From NCBI RefSeq assembly GCF_009208565.1, contig NZ_WFLK01000021.1, positions 1 to 56,831 on the forward strand: a stretch of 56,831 nucleotides of DNA, read 5' to 3'. Source of the DNA: Janthinobacterium aquaticum. GTDB lineage: Bacteria > Pseudomonadota > Gammaproteobacteria > Burkholderiales > Burkholderiaceae_D. Positions 43,890 to 56,831 of this stretch are shown here, piece after piece (the first letter of the stretch is position 1; each line of letters starts with the position of its first letter). The position numbers and the translations under genes are program-made. A model generated the notes under the pieces. That model was not told the origin of the DNA and made no database searches. It saw only the letters and a list, made by a program, of their open reading frames with translations.

Positions 43890-46800
43890 TTACGCTTCGT
43901 CGCCCTGGTGTTGCTGGATCTCGATGTCCTGCAGTGCTTCGGCAGCTTCGTCGGCCAGCGAGGCTTTCTCGGCTTGCAGCAGCGCCTGACGCTCTTCGAT
44001 CTCCCACTGCTCTTTCTCTTTGCGAGCGCGGTGGAAGGCCAGACCCGTACCGCCAGGAATCAGGCGGCCAACGATCACGTTTTCTTTCAGGCCGCGCAGA
44101 CCATCGCGCTTGCCCATGATCGCCGCTTCGGTCAGCACGCGGGTGGTTTCCTGGAACGATGCGGCCGAGATAAACGAATCGGTCGACAGCGAAGCCTTGG
44201 TAATACCCAGCAGAACGTTCTCGTAGGTTGCAGGAATCTTGTTCTCTGCAGTCACGCGGTCGTTCTCGTCCAACAGTTCCGAACGCTCAACCTGCTCGCC
44301 AACGATGTAGTTGGTGTCGCCGGCATTGACGATCTGAACACGGCGCAGCATCTGACGCACGATCACTTCGATGTGCTTGTCATTGATCTTCACGCCTTGC
44401 AGACGGTACACGTCCTGCACTTCGTCAACGATGTAGCGTGCCAGCGCTTCGATACCCAACAGGCGCAGGATGTCTTGCGGATCGGCCGGGCCGTCCACGA
44501 TCATCTCACCCTTGTTCACTACCTGGCCGTCATGCACCAGCACTTGCTTGTCCTTGGTAATCAGGAACTCATGCTTGTTGCCGTCCATGTCGGTGATTTC
44601 CAGGCGCTGCTTGCCTTTGGTTTCTTTACCAAATGCAACCGTACCCGTGACTTCCGCCAGCATGCCCGCGTCTTTCGGCGAACGTGCTTCGAACAGCTCG
44701 GCAACGCGTGGCAGACCACCGGTAATATCGCGCGTTTTTTGCGATTCGGTCGGGATACGTGCCAGCACTTCGCCCACCGATACCTGTTGACCGTCCTTGA
44801 CCATGATCAGCGCGCCGACCTGGAAGCCGATCGCCACCGAGTGTTCGGTGCCGGCGATCTTGACTTCTTCGTTGGCGTCGTTGATCAGCTTGACTTGCGG
44901 ACGCAGCGTCTTGGTCAGCGAACCACGGCGCTTGGCATCGATTGCCACCAGCGTCGACAGGCCGGTTACTTCATCGACCTGACGGGCCACGGTCACGCCT
45001 TCTTCGACGTTCTCGAAGCGCACCTGACCGGCGTACTCGGTAATGATCGGACGGGTCAGCGGATCCCACGTTGCCAGGGCGGTGCCGGCCTTGATGACCA
45101 TGCCGTCCTTGACGATCAGGGTCGCACCGTACGGTACTTTATGACGCTCGCGCTCGCGGCCATGGTCGTCCGTGATCAGCACTTCGCCGGAACGCGAAAT
45201 GACGATCTGGGCGCCCTTGCCGTTGGTCACGTAACGCATGGTTGCCGTGAAACGGATGGTACCGTTCGACTTCGCTTCCACCGACGAGGCCACTGCTGCA
45301 CGCGATGCCGCACCACCGATGTGGAACGTACGCATGGTCAGCTGGGTACCTGGCTCACCAATCGACTGTGCAGCGACCACGCCAACGGCTTCACCGGCGT
45401 TGACCAGCAGGCCACGGCCCAGGTCGCGGCCATAGCACTTGGCGCACAGGCCAAAGCGCGTGTCGCAGGTCAGCGGCGTGCGCACCTTGACTTCGTCGAT
45501 CGACAGACGCTCGATCTCTTCGACCATGTCTTCGTCCATCAGCGTGCCGGCTTCGTACAGCGTTGCCTGGGTCTCTGGATTGACGACGTCATGCACTGCC
45601 ACGCGGCCCAGAATACGGTCGCGCAACGGCTCGATGACTTCACCACCTTCAACCAGGGCCTTCATGACGGTACCGTTCATGGTGCCGCAATCGTCCTCGA
45701 TCACCACCAGATCTTGCGTCACGTCAACCAGACGACGCGTCAGGTAACCGGAGTTAGCCGTTTTCAGCGCCGTATCGGCCAGACCTTTACGAGCGCCGTG
45801 GGTCGAAATGAAGTACTGCAACACGTTCAGGCCTTCGCGGAAGTTCGCGGTAATCGGCGTTTCGATAATCGAACCATCCGGTTTGGCCATCAGACCACGC
45901 ATACCGGCCAACTGGCGAATCTGGGCTGCGGAACCGCGCGCGCCGGAGTCGGCCATCATGTAAATGGCGTTGAACGATTCCTGCGTCGACTTGGTGCCGT
46001 CGCGCTTGATCACGTCTTCGACCTTGAGCTGGTCCATCATGGCCTTGCCGACTTCGTCCGAGGTCTTGCCCCAGATGTCGACGACCTTGTTGTAACGCTC
46101 GCCGGCGGTCACCAGACCCGAAGCGTACTGCTGCTCGATCTGCTTGACTTCCGATTCGGCCGTCGCGATCAGGGTGACTTTTTGAGGTGGTACCAGCATG
46201 TCGTCGACGCAGATCGAGATACCGGCGCGTGTCGCCAGGCGGAAACCCGATTGCATCAGTTTGTCGGCAAACACCACCGTCGCACGCAGACCGCACTTGC
46301 GGAACGACGTGTTGATCAGCTTGGAAATTTCTTTTTTCTTCAGCGCGCGGTTCAGCACCGAGAATGGCAAGCCCTTCGGCAGGATCTCGGACAGGATCGC
46401 ACGGCCAACCGTGGTTTCGTAGCGGGTGATCGTTTGCTCGAATTCGCCGGTTTCGGCGTTTTTCGGGAATTCAACGATACGCACCGTCACGCGGGTGGTC
46501 AGTTCCACTTCCTTGTTGTCGTAGGCACGAATGACTTCGGACACGTCAGGGAACAGCATGCCTTCGTTTTTCGCATTGATCGCTTCGCGGGTCGCGTAGT
46601 ACAGACCCAACACGATATCTTGCGAAGGAACGATCGACGGTTCGCCGTTCGACGGGAACAGGATGTTGTTCGACGCCAGCATCAGCGTGCGCGCTTCCAT
46701 CTGTGCTTCGATCGACAGCGGAACGTGGACAGCCATCTGGTCACCGTCGAAGTCGGCGTTGAATGCCGCGCAGACGAGTGGGTGCAGCTGGATGGCCTTG

Positions 46801-48131
46801 CCTTCAATCAGGACCGGCTCGAACGCCTGGATACCCAGACGGTGCAGCGTAGGCGCACGGTTCAACATGATCGGATGTTCACGGATCACGTCTTCCAGGA
46901 TGTCCCACACCACCGGCTCTTGAATCTCAACGAGTTTCTTGGCAGCCTTGATGGTGGTCGCCAGACCCATCAGTTCCAGTTTGTTGAAAATGAATGGCTT
47001 GAACAGTTCCAGCGCCATCAGTTTCGGCAGACCGCACTGGTGCAGTTTCAGCTGTGGACCCACCACGATGACCGAACGGCCCGAGTAGTCGACGCGTTTA
47101 CCCAGCAAGTTCTGACGGAAACGGCCGCCTTTACCCTTGATCATCTCTGCCAGCGATTTGAGCGGACGCTTGTTGGCGCCGGTCATCGCTTTGCCGCGAC
47201 GACCGTTGTCCAGCAGCGAATCGACTGCTTCTTGCAGCATACGCTTTTCGTTGCGCGTGATGATCTCTGGAGCGCGCAGCTCCATCAGACGCTTCAGACG
47301 GTTGTTACGGTTGATCACGCGGCGATACAGATCGTTCAGATCCGAGGTCGCGAAACGGCCGCCGTCCAGCGGTACCAGCGGACGCAGTTCCGGCGGCAAT
47401 ACTGGCAGCACTTCCATGATCATCCAGTCAGGCTTGATGCCCGAACGCTGGAACGCCTCAAGCACTTTCAGGCGCTTGGCGTATTTCTTGATCTTCGCTT
47501 CCGACTTCGATTCCTTCAGTTCCACGCGCAGCGTTTCGGCATCGCGGTGGATGTCGATCGAGCGCAGCAGTTCACGGATACCTTCGGCGCCCATGAAGGC
47601 GGTGAAGTCGTCGCCGTACTCTTCGTACTTGGCAGCGTAGTCGTCTTCCGACATGATCTGGCACTTTTTCAGCGGGGTCATGCCAGGATCGGTCACGACA
47701 TATGCTTCAAAGTACAGCACGCGTTCGATATCGCGCAGCGTCATGTCGAGCACCATGCCCAGGCGCGACGGCAGCGACTTCAGGAACCAGATGTGCGCGG
47801 TTGGCGAAGCCAGTTCGATATGGCCCATGCGCTCGCGGCGCACCTTGGCCAGCGTGACTTCGACGCCGCATTTTTCGCAGATCACGCCGCGGTGTTTCAG
47901 GCGCTTGTATTTGCCGCACAGGCACTCGTAGTCCTTGATCGGGCCAAAGATCTTGGCGCAGAACAGACCGTCGCGCTCAGGCTTGAAGGTACGGTAGTTG
48001 ATGGTTTCCGGCTTCTTGACTTCGCCGTAGGACCACGAACGGATTTTCTCAGGCGAAGCGAGACCGATCTTGATTGCATCGAAGGTCTCGTTGGTCTGTA
48101 CTTGCTTGAATAGATCGAGCAGTGCTTTCAT
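43890..48131 (-). CDS. rpoC: RNA polymerase subunit beta-prime
   Basis: A 1413-residue subunit starting [20 protein letters not shown]. It carries the catalytic magnesium loop NADFDGDQM (about residues 458-466), the N-terminal zinc site around [19 protein letters not shown], and trigger-loop and bridge-helix regions further on. The length and motifs are normal. It follows rpoB by 108 bases on the same strand. It is the last gene of its operon, with a strong terminator directly after it. Confidence 0.99.
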   Translation of the reverse strand: MKALLDLFKQVQTNETFDAIKIGLASPEKIRSWSYGEVKKPETINYRTFKPERDGLFCAKIFGPIKDYECLCGKYKRLKHRGVICEKCGVEVTLAKVRRERMGHIELASPTAHIWFLKSLPSRLGMVLDMTLRDIERVLYFEAYVVTDPGMTPLKKCQIMSEDDYAAKYEEYGDDFTAFMGAEGIRELLRSIDIHRDAETLRVELKESKSEAKIKKYAKRLKVLEAFQRSGIKPDWMIMEVLPVLPPELRPLVPLDGGRFATSDLNDLYRRVINRNNRLKRLMELRAPEIITRNEKRMLQEAVDSLLDNGRRGKAMTGANKRPLKSLAEMIKGKGGRFRQNLLGKRVDYSGRSVIVVGPQLKLHQCGLPKLMALELFKPFIFNKLELMGLATTIKAAKKLVEIQEPVVWDILEDVIREHPIMLNRAPTLHRLGIQAFEPVLIEGKAIQLHPLVCAAFNADFDGDQMAVHVPLSIEAQMEARTLMLASNNILFPSNGEPSIVPSQDIVLGLYYATREAINAKNEGMLFPDVSEVIRAYDNKEVELTTRVTVRIVEFPKNAETGEFEQTITRYETTVGRAILSEILPKGLPFSVLNRALKKKEISKLINTSFRKCGLRATVVFADKLMQSGFRLATRAGISICVDDMLVPPQKVTLIATAESEVKQIEQQYASGLVTAGERYNKVVDIWGKTSDEVGKAMMDQLKVEDVIKRDGTKSTQESFNAIYMMADSGARGSAAQIRQLAGMRGLMAKPDGSIIETPITANFREGLNVLQYFISTHGARKGLADTALKTANSGYLTRRLVDVTQDLVVIEDDCGTMNGTVMKALVEGGEVIEPLRDRILGRVAVHDVVNPETQATLYEAGTLMDEDMVEEIERLSIDEVKVRTPLTCDTRFGLCAKCYGRDLGRGLLVNAGEAVGVVAAQSIGEPGTQLTMRTFHIGGAASRAAVASSVEAKSNGTIRFTATMRYVTNGKGAQIVISRSGEVLITDDHGRERERHKVPYGATLIVKDGMVIKAGTALATWDPLTRPIITEYAGQVRFENVEEGVTVARQVDEVTGLSTLVAIDAKRRGSLTKTLRPQVKLINDANEEVKIAGTEHSVAIGFQVGALIMVKDGQQVSVGEVLARIPTESQKTRDITGGLPRVAELFEARSPKDAGMLAEVTGTVAFGKETKGKQRLEITDMDGNKHEFLITKDKQVLVHDGQVVNKGEMIVDGPADPQDILRLLGIEALARYIVDEVQDVYRLQGVKINDKHIEVIVRQMLRRVQIVNAGDTNYIVGEQVERSELLDENDRVTAENKIPATYENVLLGITKASLSTDSFISAASFQETTRVLTEAAIMGKRDGLRGLKENVIVGRLIPGGTGLAFHRARKEKEQWEIEERQALLQAEKASLADEAAEALQDIEIQQHQGDEA

Positions 48132-48178
48132 GTATCACTCCAGAGGTGATTAAATTTCTATATTCCTGAGACTACATT

Positions 48179-48203
48179 GCCCGGCATGGTTTCCCAGCCG
48201 GGC
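48179..48203. other. Hairpin between rpoB and rpoC
   Basis: GCCCGGC (48179-48185) and GCCGGGC (48197-48203) form a 7-bp stem with an 11-nt loop in the 108-base rpoB-rpoC spacer. No T-run follows, so it looks like an mRNA processing or stability element. Confidence 0.45.
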
Positions 48204-48239
48204 TTTGTGTTTCCCAAACCAAATGACAGAGGTTGTCTT

Positions 48240-52346
<4,107 letters not shown>

Positions 52347-52508
52347 GGACACTCCGTGAGTGACAGAAAGGATAGAAAATTCAGGTTTTGCAAGTGTTCG
52401 TTTGCATACGCTGCGTGTGACACAGACGAAACCTCAAGGCTCTGCTTTCCGGCTTGAATCGAACAAAACTGCTACAAATGCATTACAGACGACAAAGGAG
52501 CCAAAGCC

Positions 52509-52536
52509 GGATTCCCCCCTTTGCAAGGAGGAATCC
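52509..52536. promoter_or_regulatory. Attenuator-like hairpin between rplL and rpoB
   Basis: GGATTCC (52509-52515) and GGAATCC (52530-52536) pair perfectly around a partly paired 14-base interior, about 40 bases after the rplL stop. In enterobacteria a weak terminator or RNase III site here lowers rpoBC relative to the ribosomal genes; the same job is likely. The rest of the 230-base spacer shows no gene. Confidence 0.55.
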
Positions 52537-52576
52537 AGGACTTTGACTCGGGCGCTAACTGACGCCAGTACAGATA

Positions 52577-52951
52577 TTACTTGATCGAAGCGGTTGCGCC
52601 GGCTTCTACCAGTTTCTTCTGTGCTGCTTCAGCGTCGGCTTTCGAAACGCCTTCTTTCACAGTTTTTGGTGCGCCATCGACCAGGTCTTTAGCTTCTTTC
52701 AAGCCCAGGCCGGTGATTTCGCGAACTGCTTTAATGACGCCAACTTTGTTTGCGCCGAAGGTGTCCAGAACAACGTTGAACTCGGTTTGCTCTTCAACTG
52801 CTGCGCCTGCTGCTGCGCCGCCGGCTGCTGGAGCAGCCATTGCTGCTGCCGACACGCCGAATTTTTCTTCGAAAGCTTTGACCAGGTCGTTCAGGTCCAT
52901 TACGGACATGGCGCTAACTGCTTCCAGGATATCGTCTTTGCTAATTGCCAT
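52577..52951 (-). CDS. rplL: 50S ribosomal protein L7/L12
   Basis: A 124-residue stalk protein starting [19 protein letters not shown]. The N-terminal dimerisation region, the alanine-rich hinge (about 38-52) and the C-terminal factor-binding domain ([19 protein letters not shown]) are all present. It recruits translation GTPases to the ribosome. AGGAG stands before the ATG. It is 67 bases after rplJ, as usual. Confidence 0.98.
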   Translation of the reverse strand: MAISKDDILEAVSAMSVMDLNDLVKAFEEKFGVSAAAMAAPAAGGAAAGAAVEEQTEFNVVLDTFGANKVGVIKAVREITGLGLKEAKDLVDGAPKTVKEGVSKADAEAAQKKLVEAGATASIK

Positions 52952-53018
52952 TTTGAAACTCCTAAATTTATTACGTTAGTTACATCAGATTGGTACTGAG
53001 AGAAAAAAGCGCGCGCAA

Positions 53019-53558
53019 TTAAGCGGCTGCTGGGGCTTCTTCTGCTGCTGCTTCTGCAGGAGCTTCGGCGCCTTCGCCTTTTTTCGCTGCCAGGGCAGCC
53101 AGACCACGTGCAAAGCCCGAAACCGGAGCCAGCATAACGCCCAACAACTGCGAAATGAGGACTTCACGGCTAGGAATGCTCGCCAACGCAGCGACGCCAG
53201 CTGTATCCAGCGGCTTGCCTGCGTAGTTACCTGCTTTGATAACCAGTTTGTCGTTGGTTTTAGCAAAGTCAGCGATGACTTTAGCTGCTGCAACGGCATC
53301 GGCCGAGATCGAGTAGATCAGCGGGCCGGTCATGGCATCTGCCAGGCTGGCGAATGCGGTACCTTCAACGGAGCGACGAGCCAGAGTGTTTTTCAACACA
53401 CGCAGGTACACGCCTTGGGCACGCGCTTTAGCACGCAGTTGCGTCAAGTGACCAACCTGGATGCCACGATATTCGGCCACGACGATCGTTTGCGCAGTTG
53501 CTACTTGTGCGGAAACTTCGGCGACGACGGCCTTTTTGTCATTCAGATTGAGACTCAC
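53019..53558 (-). CDS. rplJ: 50S ribosomal protein L10
   Basis: A 179-residue protein that holds L7/L12 dimers on the stalk base. The start is a GTG (53556-53558), giving [14 protein letters not shown] after the initiator, and a perfect AAGGAGGT stands five bases before it. The frame is open 17 codons further upstream from an ATG at 53609, but that stretch covers the ribosome binding site and leader. The C-terminal alanine/glutamate-rich tail is typical. L10 normally represses its own leader. Confidence 0.97.
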   Translation of the reverse strand: MSLNLNDKKAVVAEVSAQVATAQTIVVAEYRGIQVGHLTQLRAKARAQGVYLRVLKNTLARRSVEGTAFASLADAMTGPLIYSISADAVAAAKVIADFAKTNDKLVIKAGNYAGKPLDTAGVAALASIPSREVLISQLLGVMLAPVSGFARGLAALAAKKGEGAEAPAEAAAEEAPAAA

Positions 53559-53877
53559 GGTCAACCTCCTTAAATGATGTTCGGCAATCTCAATCGAGTG
53601 ATTGAGCACCTTGCATCGGTTCGAACACGGCGTCCGAAGTCAAGAAGTACTAAACTGAGCGGATGAACTCACGCAGCATGAGGACTACAAAACTTGTTCG
53701 GGTACACCATCTGCGTTGGGCATTGTTCGTTGCCGAACAATCCATTAACCTTCCGTACATGCTGTCACGGTCGGCCCAACGGTCTTTGATTGTCTGCCGG
53801 CAAGATGCGAACACCTCACCGACAGCCCAAAGATGCGCCTGCAGCGTCCGAAGGCGCTACAGGACTTGATTCTTTAC
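53559..53877 (-). promoter_or_regulatory. rplJ leader region (probable L10 leader RNA)
   Basis: This 319-base gap between rplA and rplJ holds no gene. On the minus strand it has several short pairings, such as TAGCGCC with GGCGCAT-side bases near 53830 and TTCGGCAACGAA near 53730, and ends in the strong rplJ ribosome binding site. By position it should carry the autoregulatory L10 leader and possibly the rplJL-rpoBC promoter. The exact fold was not worked out. Confidence 0.5.
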
Positions 53878-54573
53878 TTAAGCTGCCAGGCTGGCCTGGT
53901 CAACACGGACGCCAGCGCCCATGGTCGACGACAGCGAAACCTTGCGCAGGTAAACACCTTTGCTGGTTGCTGGCTTGGCTTTGTTCAGCGCGTCGATCAG
54001 TGCCACCAGATTCGATTTCAGATCTGCGTCAGCGAACGATTTGCGGCCGATGGTCGCGTGGATGATACCGGCTTTGTCGGTACGGTACTGAACTTGACCG
54101 GCTTTCGCGTTTTTCACGGCGGTAGCGACGTCAGGGGTAACAGTGCCGACTTTCGGGTTAGGCATCATGCCGCGTGGGCCCAGGATCTGACCCAGGGTAC
54201 CAACGATACGCATGGTATCTGGCGAAGCGATAACGATGTCGAAAGGCATGTCGCCGGCTTTGATCTGCTCGGCCAGGTCTTCCATACCAACGATGTCGGC
54301 GCCGGCTGCTTTGGCAGCTTCAGCTTTGTCGCCCGACGCGAATACAGCCACGCGTACGGTTTTGCCGGTGCCAGCTGGCAGCACGACGGAACCACGTACT
54401 ACTTGGTCCGATTTCTTAGGATCAACACCCAGTTGTACCGATACGTCGATCGATTCATTGAACTTGGCCGTTGCGCACTCTTTGATCAGAGCGACAGCGC
54501 TGTCGAACTCGTACGACTTGGTACGGTCTACTTTGGCTTTCAGAGCCTTGATACGTTTGGTCAACTTAGCCAT
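53878..54573 (-). CDS. rplA: 50S ribosomal protein L1
   Basis: A 231-residue L1 starting [20 protein letters not shown], the usual length. It binds 23S rRNA at the L1 stalk near the E site and commonly represses the rplKA mRNA. The start overlaps the rplK stop as TAATG, a sign of coupled translation. The conserved [15 protein letters not shown] segment is present. Confidence 0.98.
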   Translation of the reverse strand: MAKLTKRIKALKAKVDRTKSYEFDSAVALIKECATAKFNESIDVSVQLGVDPKKSDQVVRGSVVLPAGTGKTVRVAVFASGDKAEAAKAAGADIVGMEDLAEQIKAGDMPFDIVIASPDTMRIVGTLGQILGPRGMMPNPKVGTVTPDVATAVKNAKAGQVQYRTDKAGIIHATIGRKSFADADLKSNLVALIDALNKAKPATSKGVYLRKVSLSSTMGAGVRVDQASLAA

Positions 54574-55007
54574 TATACAACACCTTCCACCGTGATACCG
54601 ATCGAACGTGCGGAACCAGCGATGGTGCGTACAGCAGCATCCATGTCGGCAGCGGTCAGATCAGGGGTTTTCAATTTAGCGATTTCTTCAGCTTGTGCGC
54701 GGGTCAGCGTACCGACTTTGTCGGTATGTGGCTTCGGCGAACCTTTGGTGATCGCTGCAGCTTTTTTGATCAGGTAGGTTGCTGGTGGCGTCTTCATCAC
54801 GAAGGTGAACGACTTGTCAGCAAACGCGGTGATCACGACAGGGATCGGCATGCCTGGTTCCAGACCTTGGGTCTGCGCATTGAATGCTTTGCAGAATTCC
54901 ATGATGTTCAGACCGCGTTGACCCAGAGCTGGACCGATTGGTGGGGATGGGTTTGCTTTACCAGCTGGCACTTGCAGCTTGATAAAACCAATGATTTTCT
55001 TTGCCAT
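54573..55007 (-). CDS. rplK: 50S ribosomal protein L11
   Basis: A 144-residue L11 starting [22 protein letters not shown]. It binds the GTPase-associated centre of 23S rRNA and is needed for RelA activation. The proline-rich [19 protein letters not shown] region is intact. The stop overlaps the rplA start. A GC-rich hairpin precedes it in the nusG-rplK spacer. Confidence 0.98.
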   Translation of the reverse strand: MAKKIIGFIKLQVPAGKANPSPPIGPALGQRGLNIMEFCKAFNAQTQGLEPGMPIPVVITAFADKSFTFVMKTPPATYLIKKAAAITKGSPKPHTDKVGTLTRAQAEEIAKLKTPDLTAADMDAAVRTIAGSARSIGITVEGVV

Positions 55008-55037
55008 GATGGCTCCTATCTTGGATTGAGTAGTAGC

Positions 55038-55064
55038 GCCCCGCCGATACGATCCTGGCGGGGC
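55038..55064. promoter_or_regulatory. Hairpin between nusG and rplK
   Basis: GCCCCGCC (55038-55045) and GGCGGGGC (55057-55064) form an 8-bp stem with an 11-nt loop in the 116-base spacer. No T-run follows on the minus strand. It may be a partial terminator after secE-nusG or a leader structure for rplKA. Confidence 0.5.
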
Positions 55065-55123
55065 TCCTCTGACCGGATTTCGCTTTTACTACCGCGACGC
55101 TCCTGGTGGCGCTTGCTGCTGTT

Positions 55124-55735
55124 TTATACTTTTTCGACCTGGCCGAATTCGAGTTCGACTGGCGTTGCACGACCAAAAATGGTGACCGAGACGCGCACTT
55201 TCGATTTCTCGTAGTTGACTTCTTCGACATTGCCGTTGAAGTCGGTGAACGGACCATCCTTGATACGCACTTGCTCGCCCACTTCGTACAAGGTCTTCGG
55301 ACGGGGCTTTTCAACACCTTCCTGCATCTGGCGCATGATGGCATCGATTTCGCGCGCAGAGATCGGCGTCGGCTTGTTCGATTTGCCACCAATGAAACCG
55401 GTAACCTTGCTGGTGTTCTTGACCAGGTGCCAGCTTTCGTCCGTCATTTCCATTTCAACCAGCACATAGCCAGGATAGAAACGACGTTCGGTGACCGACT
55501 TCACACCATTCTTGACTTCAACTACTTCTTCGATCGGCACCAGGATCTGGCCGAACTGGTCTTGCATGCCCGCGCGTTCGATACGCTCGGTCAGCGCGCG
55601 CATGACGCTTTTTTCCATGCCGGAATAAGCATGCACCACGTACCAGCGCTTGCTGCTGACCGGCACGCTCAGCGGAGCACCAGCATCTGCTGCCGGAGCT
55701 TGCTCTGCTGCATCGTCTTGCACGTTTTCGCTCAT
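55124..55735 (-). CDS. nusG: Transcription elongation/antitermination factor NusG
   Basis: A 203-residue NusG starting [19 protein letters not shown]. It has the NGN domain ([15 protein letters not shown] onward) and a C-terminal KOW domain ([16 protein letters not shown]). It binds RNA polymerase and links to Rho or ribosomes. The ATG at 55733-55735 overlaps the secE stop as TAATG, and GGAAAAA precedes it; four more in-frame codons upstream are not used. The N-tail of about 30 residues is longer than in E. coli. Confidence 0.98.
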   Translation of the reverse strand: MSENVQDDAAEQAPAADAGAPLSVPVSSKRWYVVHAYSGMEKSVMRALTERIERAGMQDQFGQILVPIEEVVEVKNGVKSVTERRFYPGYVLVEMEMTDESWHLVKNTSKVTGFIGGKSNKPTPISAREIDAIMRQMQEGVEKPRPKTLYEVGEQVRIKDGPFTDFNGNVEEVNYEKSKVRVSVTIFGRATPVELEFGQVEKV

Positions 55736-56118
55736 TATTTTTTCCAACCCAGAATTACGTCATACAACAGAAACTCAAGCAATTTATCCGTGCCCCACAG
55801 GAAAATCGCCATGACCAGCACAAAGGCAAACACGATCGCGGTAATCTGCGTGGCTTCTTTGCGGGTAGGCCAGACCACCTTCTTGGTTTCGCGTACGGCT
55901 TCTTTGGCGAAATTGAGGAATTCACGGCCGGTCGTCGAGACATACAAGAGCGCAACAGCAATAACCAAACCAGCCACAAGCGCGCTTGCACGCACCAGAG
56001 CTGGTTGGCCTGCCAGGTAATAAAACCCGACTACTCCTGCAATCGCTGCGGCTATCGCCAATGCGACTTTTATCTTGTCACTCGACGTGCTAACGGTTTG
56101 CACGGATTGATTTGACAT
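55735..56118 (-). CDS. secE: Preprotein translocase subunit SecE
   Basis: A 127-residue membrane subunit of SecYEG starting [17 protein letters not shown]. It has three predicted membrane helices (about 16-36, 40-62, 91-113) with the conserved [16 protein letters not shown] amphipathic helix between the second and third. The frame runs upstream into the tRNA gene, so the ATG at 56116-56118 is the only reasonable start. It lies 32 bases after tRNA-Trp and overlaps nusG. Confidence 0.97.
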   Translation of the reverse strand: MSNQSVQTVSTSSDKIKVALAIAAAIAGVVGFYYLAGQPALVRASALVAGLVIAVALLYVSTTGREFLNFAKEAVRETKKVVWPTRKEATQITAIVFAFVLVMAIFLWGTDKLLEFLLYDVILGWKK

Positions 56119-56150
56119 TTTTCTACTTTCGGTGCCCTGCACCTTGACGG

Positions 56151-56226
56151 TGGCAGGGACGGAGGGCATCGAACCCCCAACCTTCGGTTTTGGAGACCGA
56201 CGCTCTGCCAATTGAGCTACGTCCCT
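56151..56226 (-). tRNA. trpT: tRNA-Trp (anticodon CCA)
   Basis: A 76-nt gene on the minus strand with a 7-bp acceptor stem (AGGGACG with CGTCCCT), a D-arm with GCTC/GAGC, anticodon stem TCGGT/ACCGA with loop CTCCAAA giving anticodon CCA, a T-arm with TTCGATG, discriminator G, and an encoded CCA end at 56151-56153. Its place between tuf and secE is the usual one in proteobacteria. Confidence 0.97.
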
Positions 56227-56292
56227 ACGTAAAACTTTCGAGGAGTGCTATTCTACCACCCAGGACACCCCGGGTGGAAGTATAACTTTTCC

Positions 56293-56831
<539 letters not shown>

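Noticed and set aside
53559..53609. Upstream ATG start for rplJ
   Set aside because: It would bury a perfect AAGGAGGT site and add residues not found in L10; the GTG at 53558 gives the conserved N-terminus.
56119..56211. Longer SecE starting inside the tRNA region
   Set aside because: The extension is translated tRNA-Trp sequence and spacer, not protein.

Overview
The window is a stretch of a high-GC betaproteobacterial chromosome, most likely from the family Oxalobacteraceae (Massilia, Janthinobacterium or Duganella type). That placement is inferred from the housekeeping gene order, the protein sequences and the accessory content. It has not been tested by a search. Both ends lie inside elongation factor Tu genes. 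On the minus strand the classic order is tuf, tRNA-Trp, secE, nusG, rplK, rplA, rplJ, rplL, rpoB, rpoC at the right end, and rpsL, rpsG, fusA, tuf at the left end. The two normally linked blocks are separated here by about 39 kb of accessory genes.

Left to right: (1) 1-3418, the str operon with a good sigma-70 promoter and a 170-nt leader. (2) 3761-8864, a phosphoethanolamine-transferase-type membrane enzyme, a membrane-anchored MutS-domain-V ATPase and a chemoreceptor. (3) 9061-16440, a six-gene unit behind a clear sigma-54 (-24/-12) promoter: periplasmic adaptor, MacB/LolD-type ATPase, two FtsX-like permeases, an NtrC-family sigma-54 activator and its histidine kinase. Four direct GCGGACA repeats sit just upstream of the promoter, so the system probably controls itself. 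(4) 16464-18188, a spermidine-synthase-like protein and an exported methyltransferase-like protein. (5) 18203-24342, a nested palindromic repeat, then a serine hydrolase and two M1 metallopeptidases. (6) 24472-33219, a 2915-residue cyclic beta-1,2-glucan synthase. (7) 33422-36594, a sulfur module: a cysteine desulfurase fused to a degenerate persulfide-dioxygenase-like domain and a rhodanese, a divergent DecR-like Lrp regulator and an exported thioredoxin. (8) 36804-42693, an HPP-CBS membrane protein coupled to an M48 peptidase, a DUF885 peptidase, an HDOD protein and a winged-helix/degenerate nucleotidyltransferase protein. (9) 42773-43829, an IS1595-family insertion sequence that landed in the U-tract of the rpoC terminator and is flanked by 8-A target duplications. 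(10) 43890-56831, rpoC back through rpoB, rplL, rplJ, rplA, rplK, nusG, secE and tRNA-Trp to the second tuf.

The most interesting items are the self-contained sigma-54 export system with its repeat array, the three-domain sulfur-transfer protein with its cysteine-type regulator, and the insertion sequence inside the rpoBC terminator. No CRISPR array, prophage or plasmid origin was seen.
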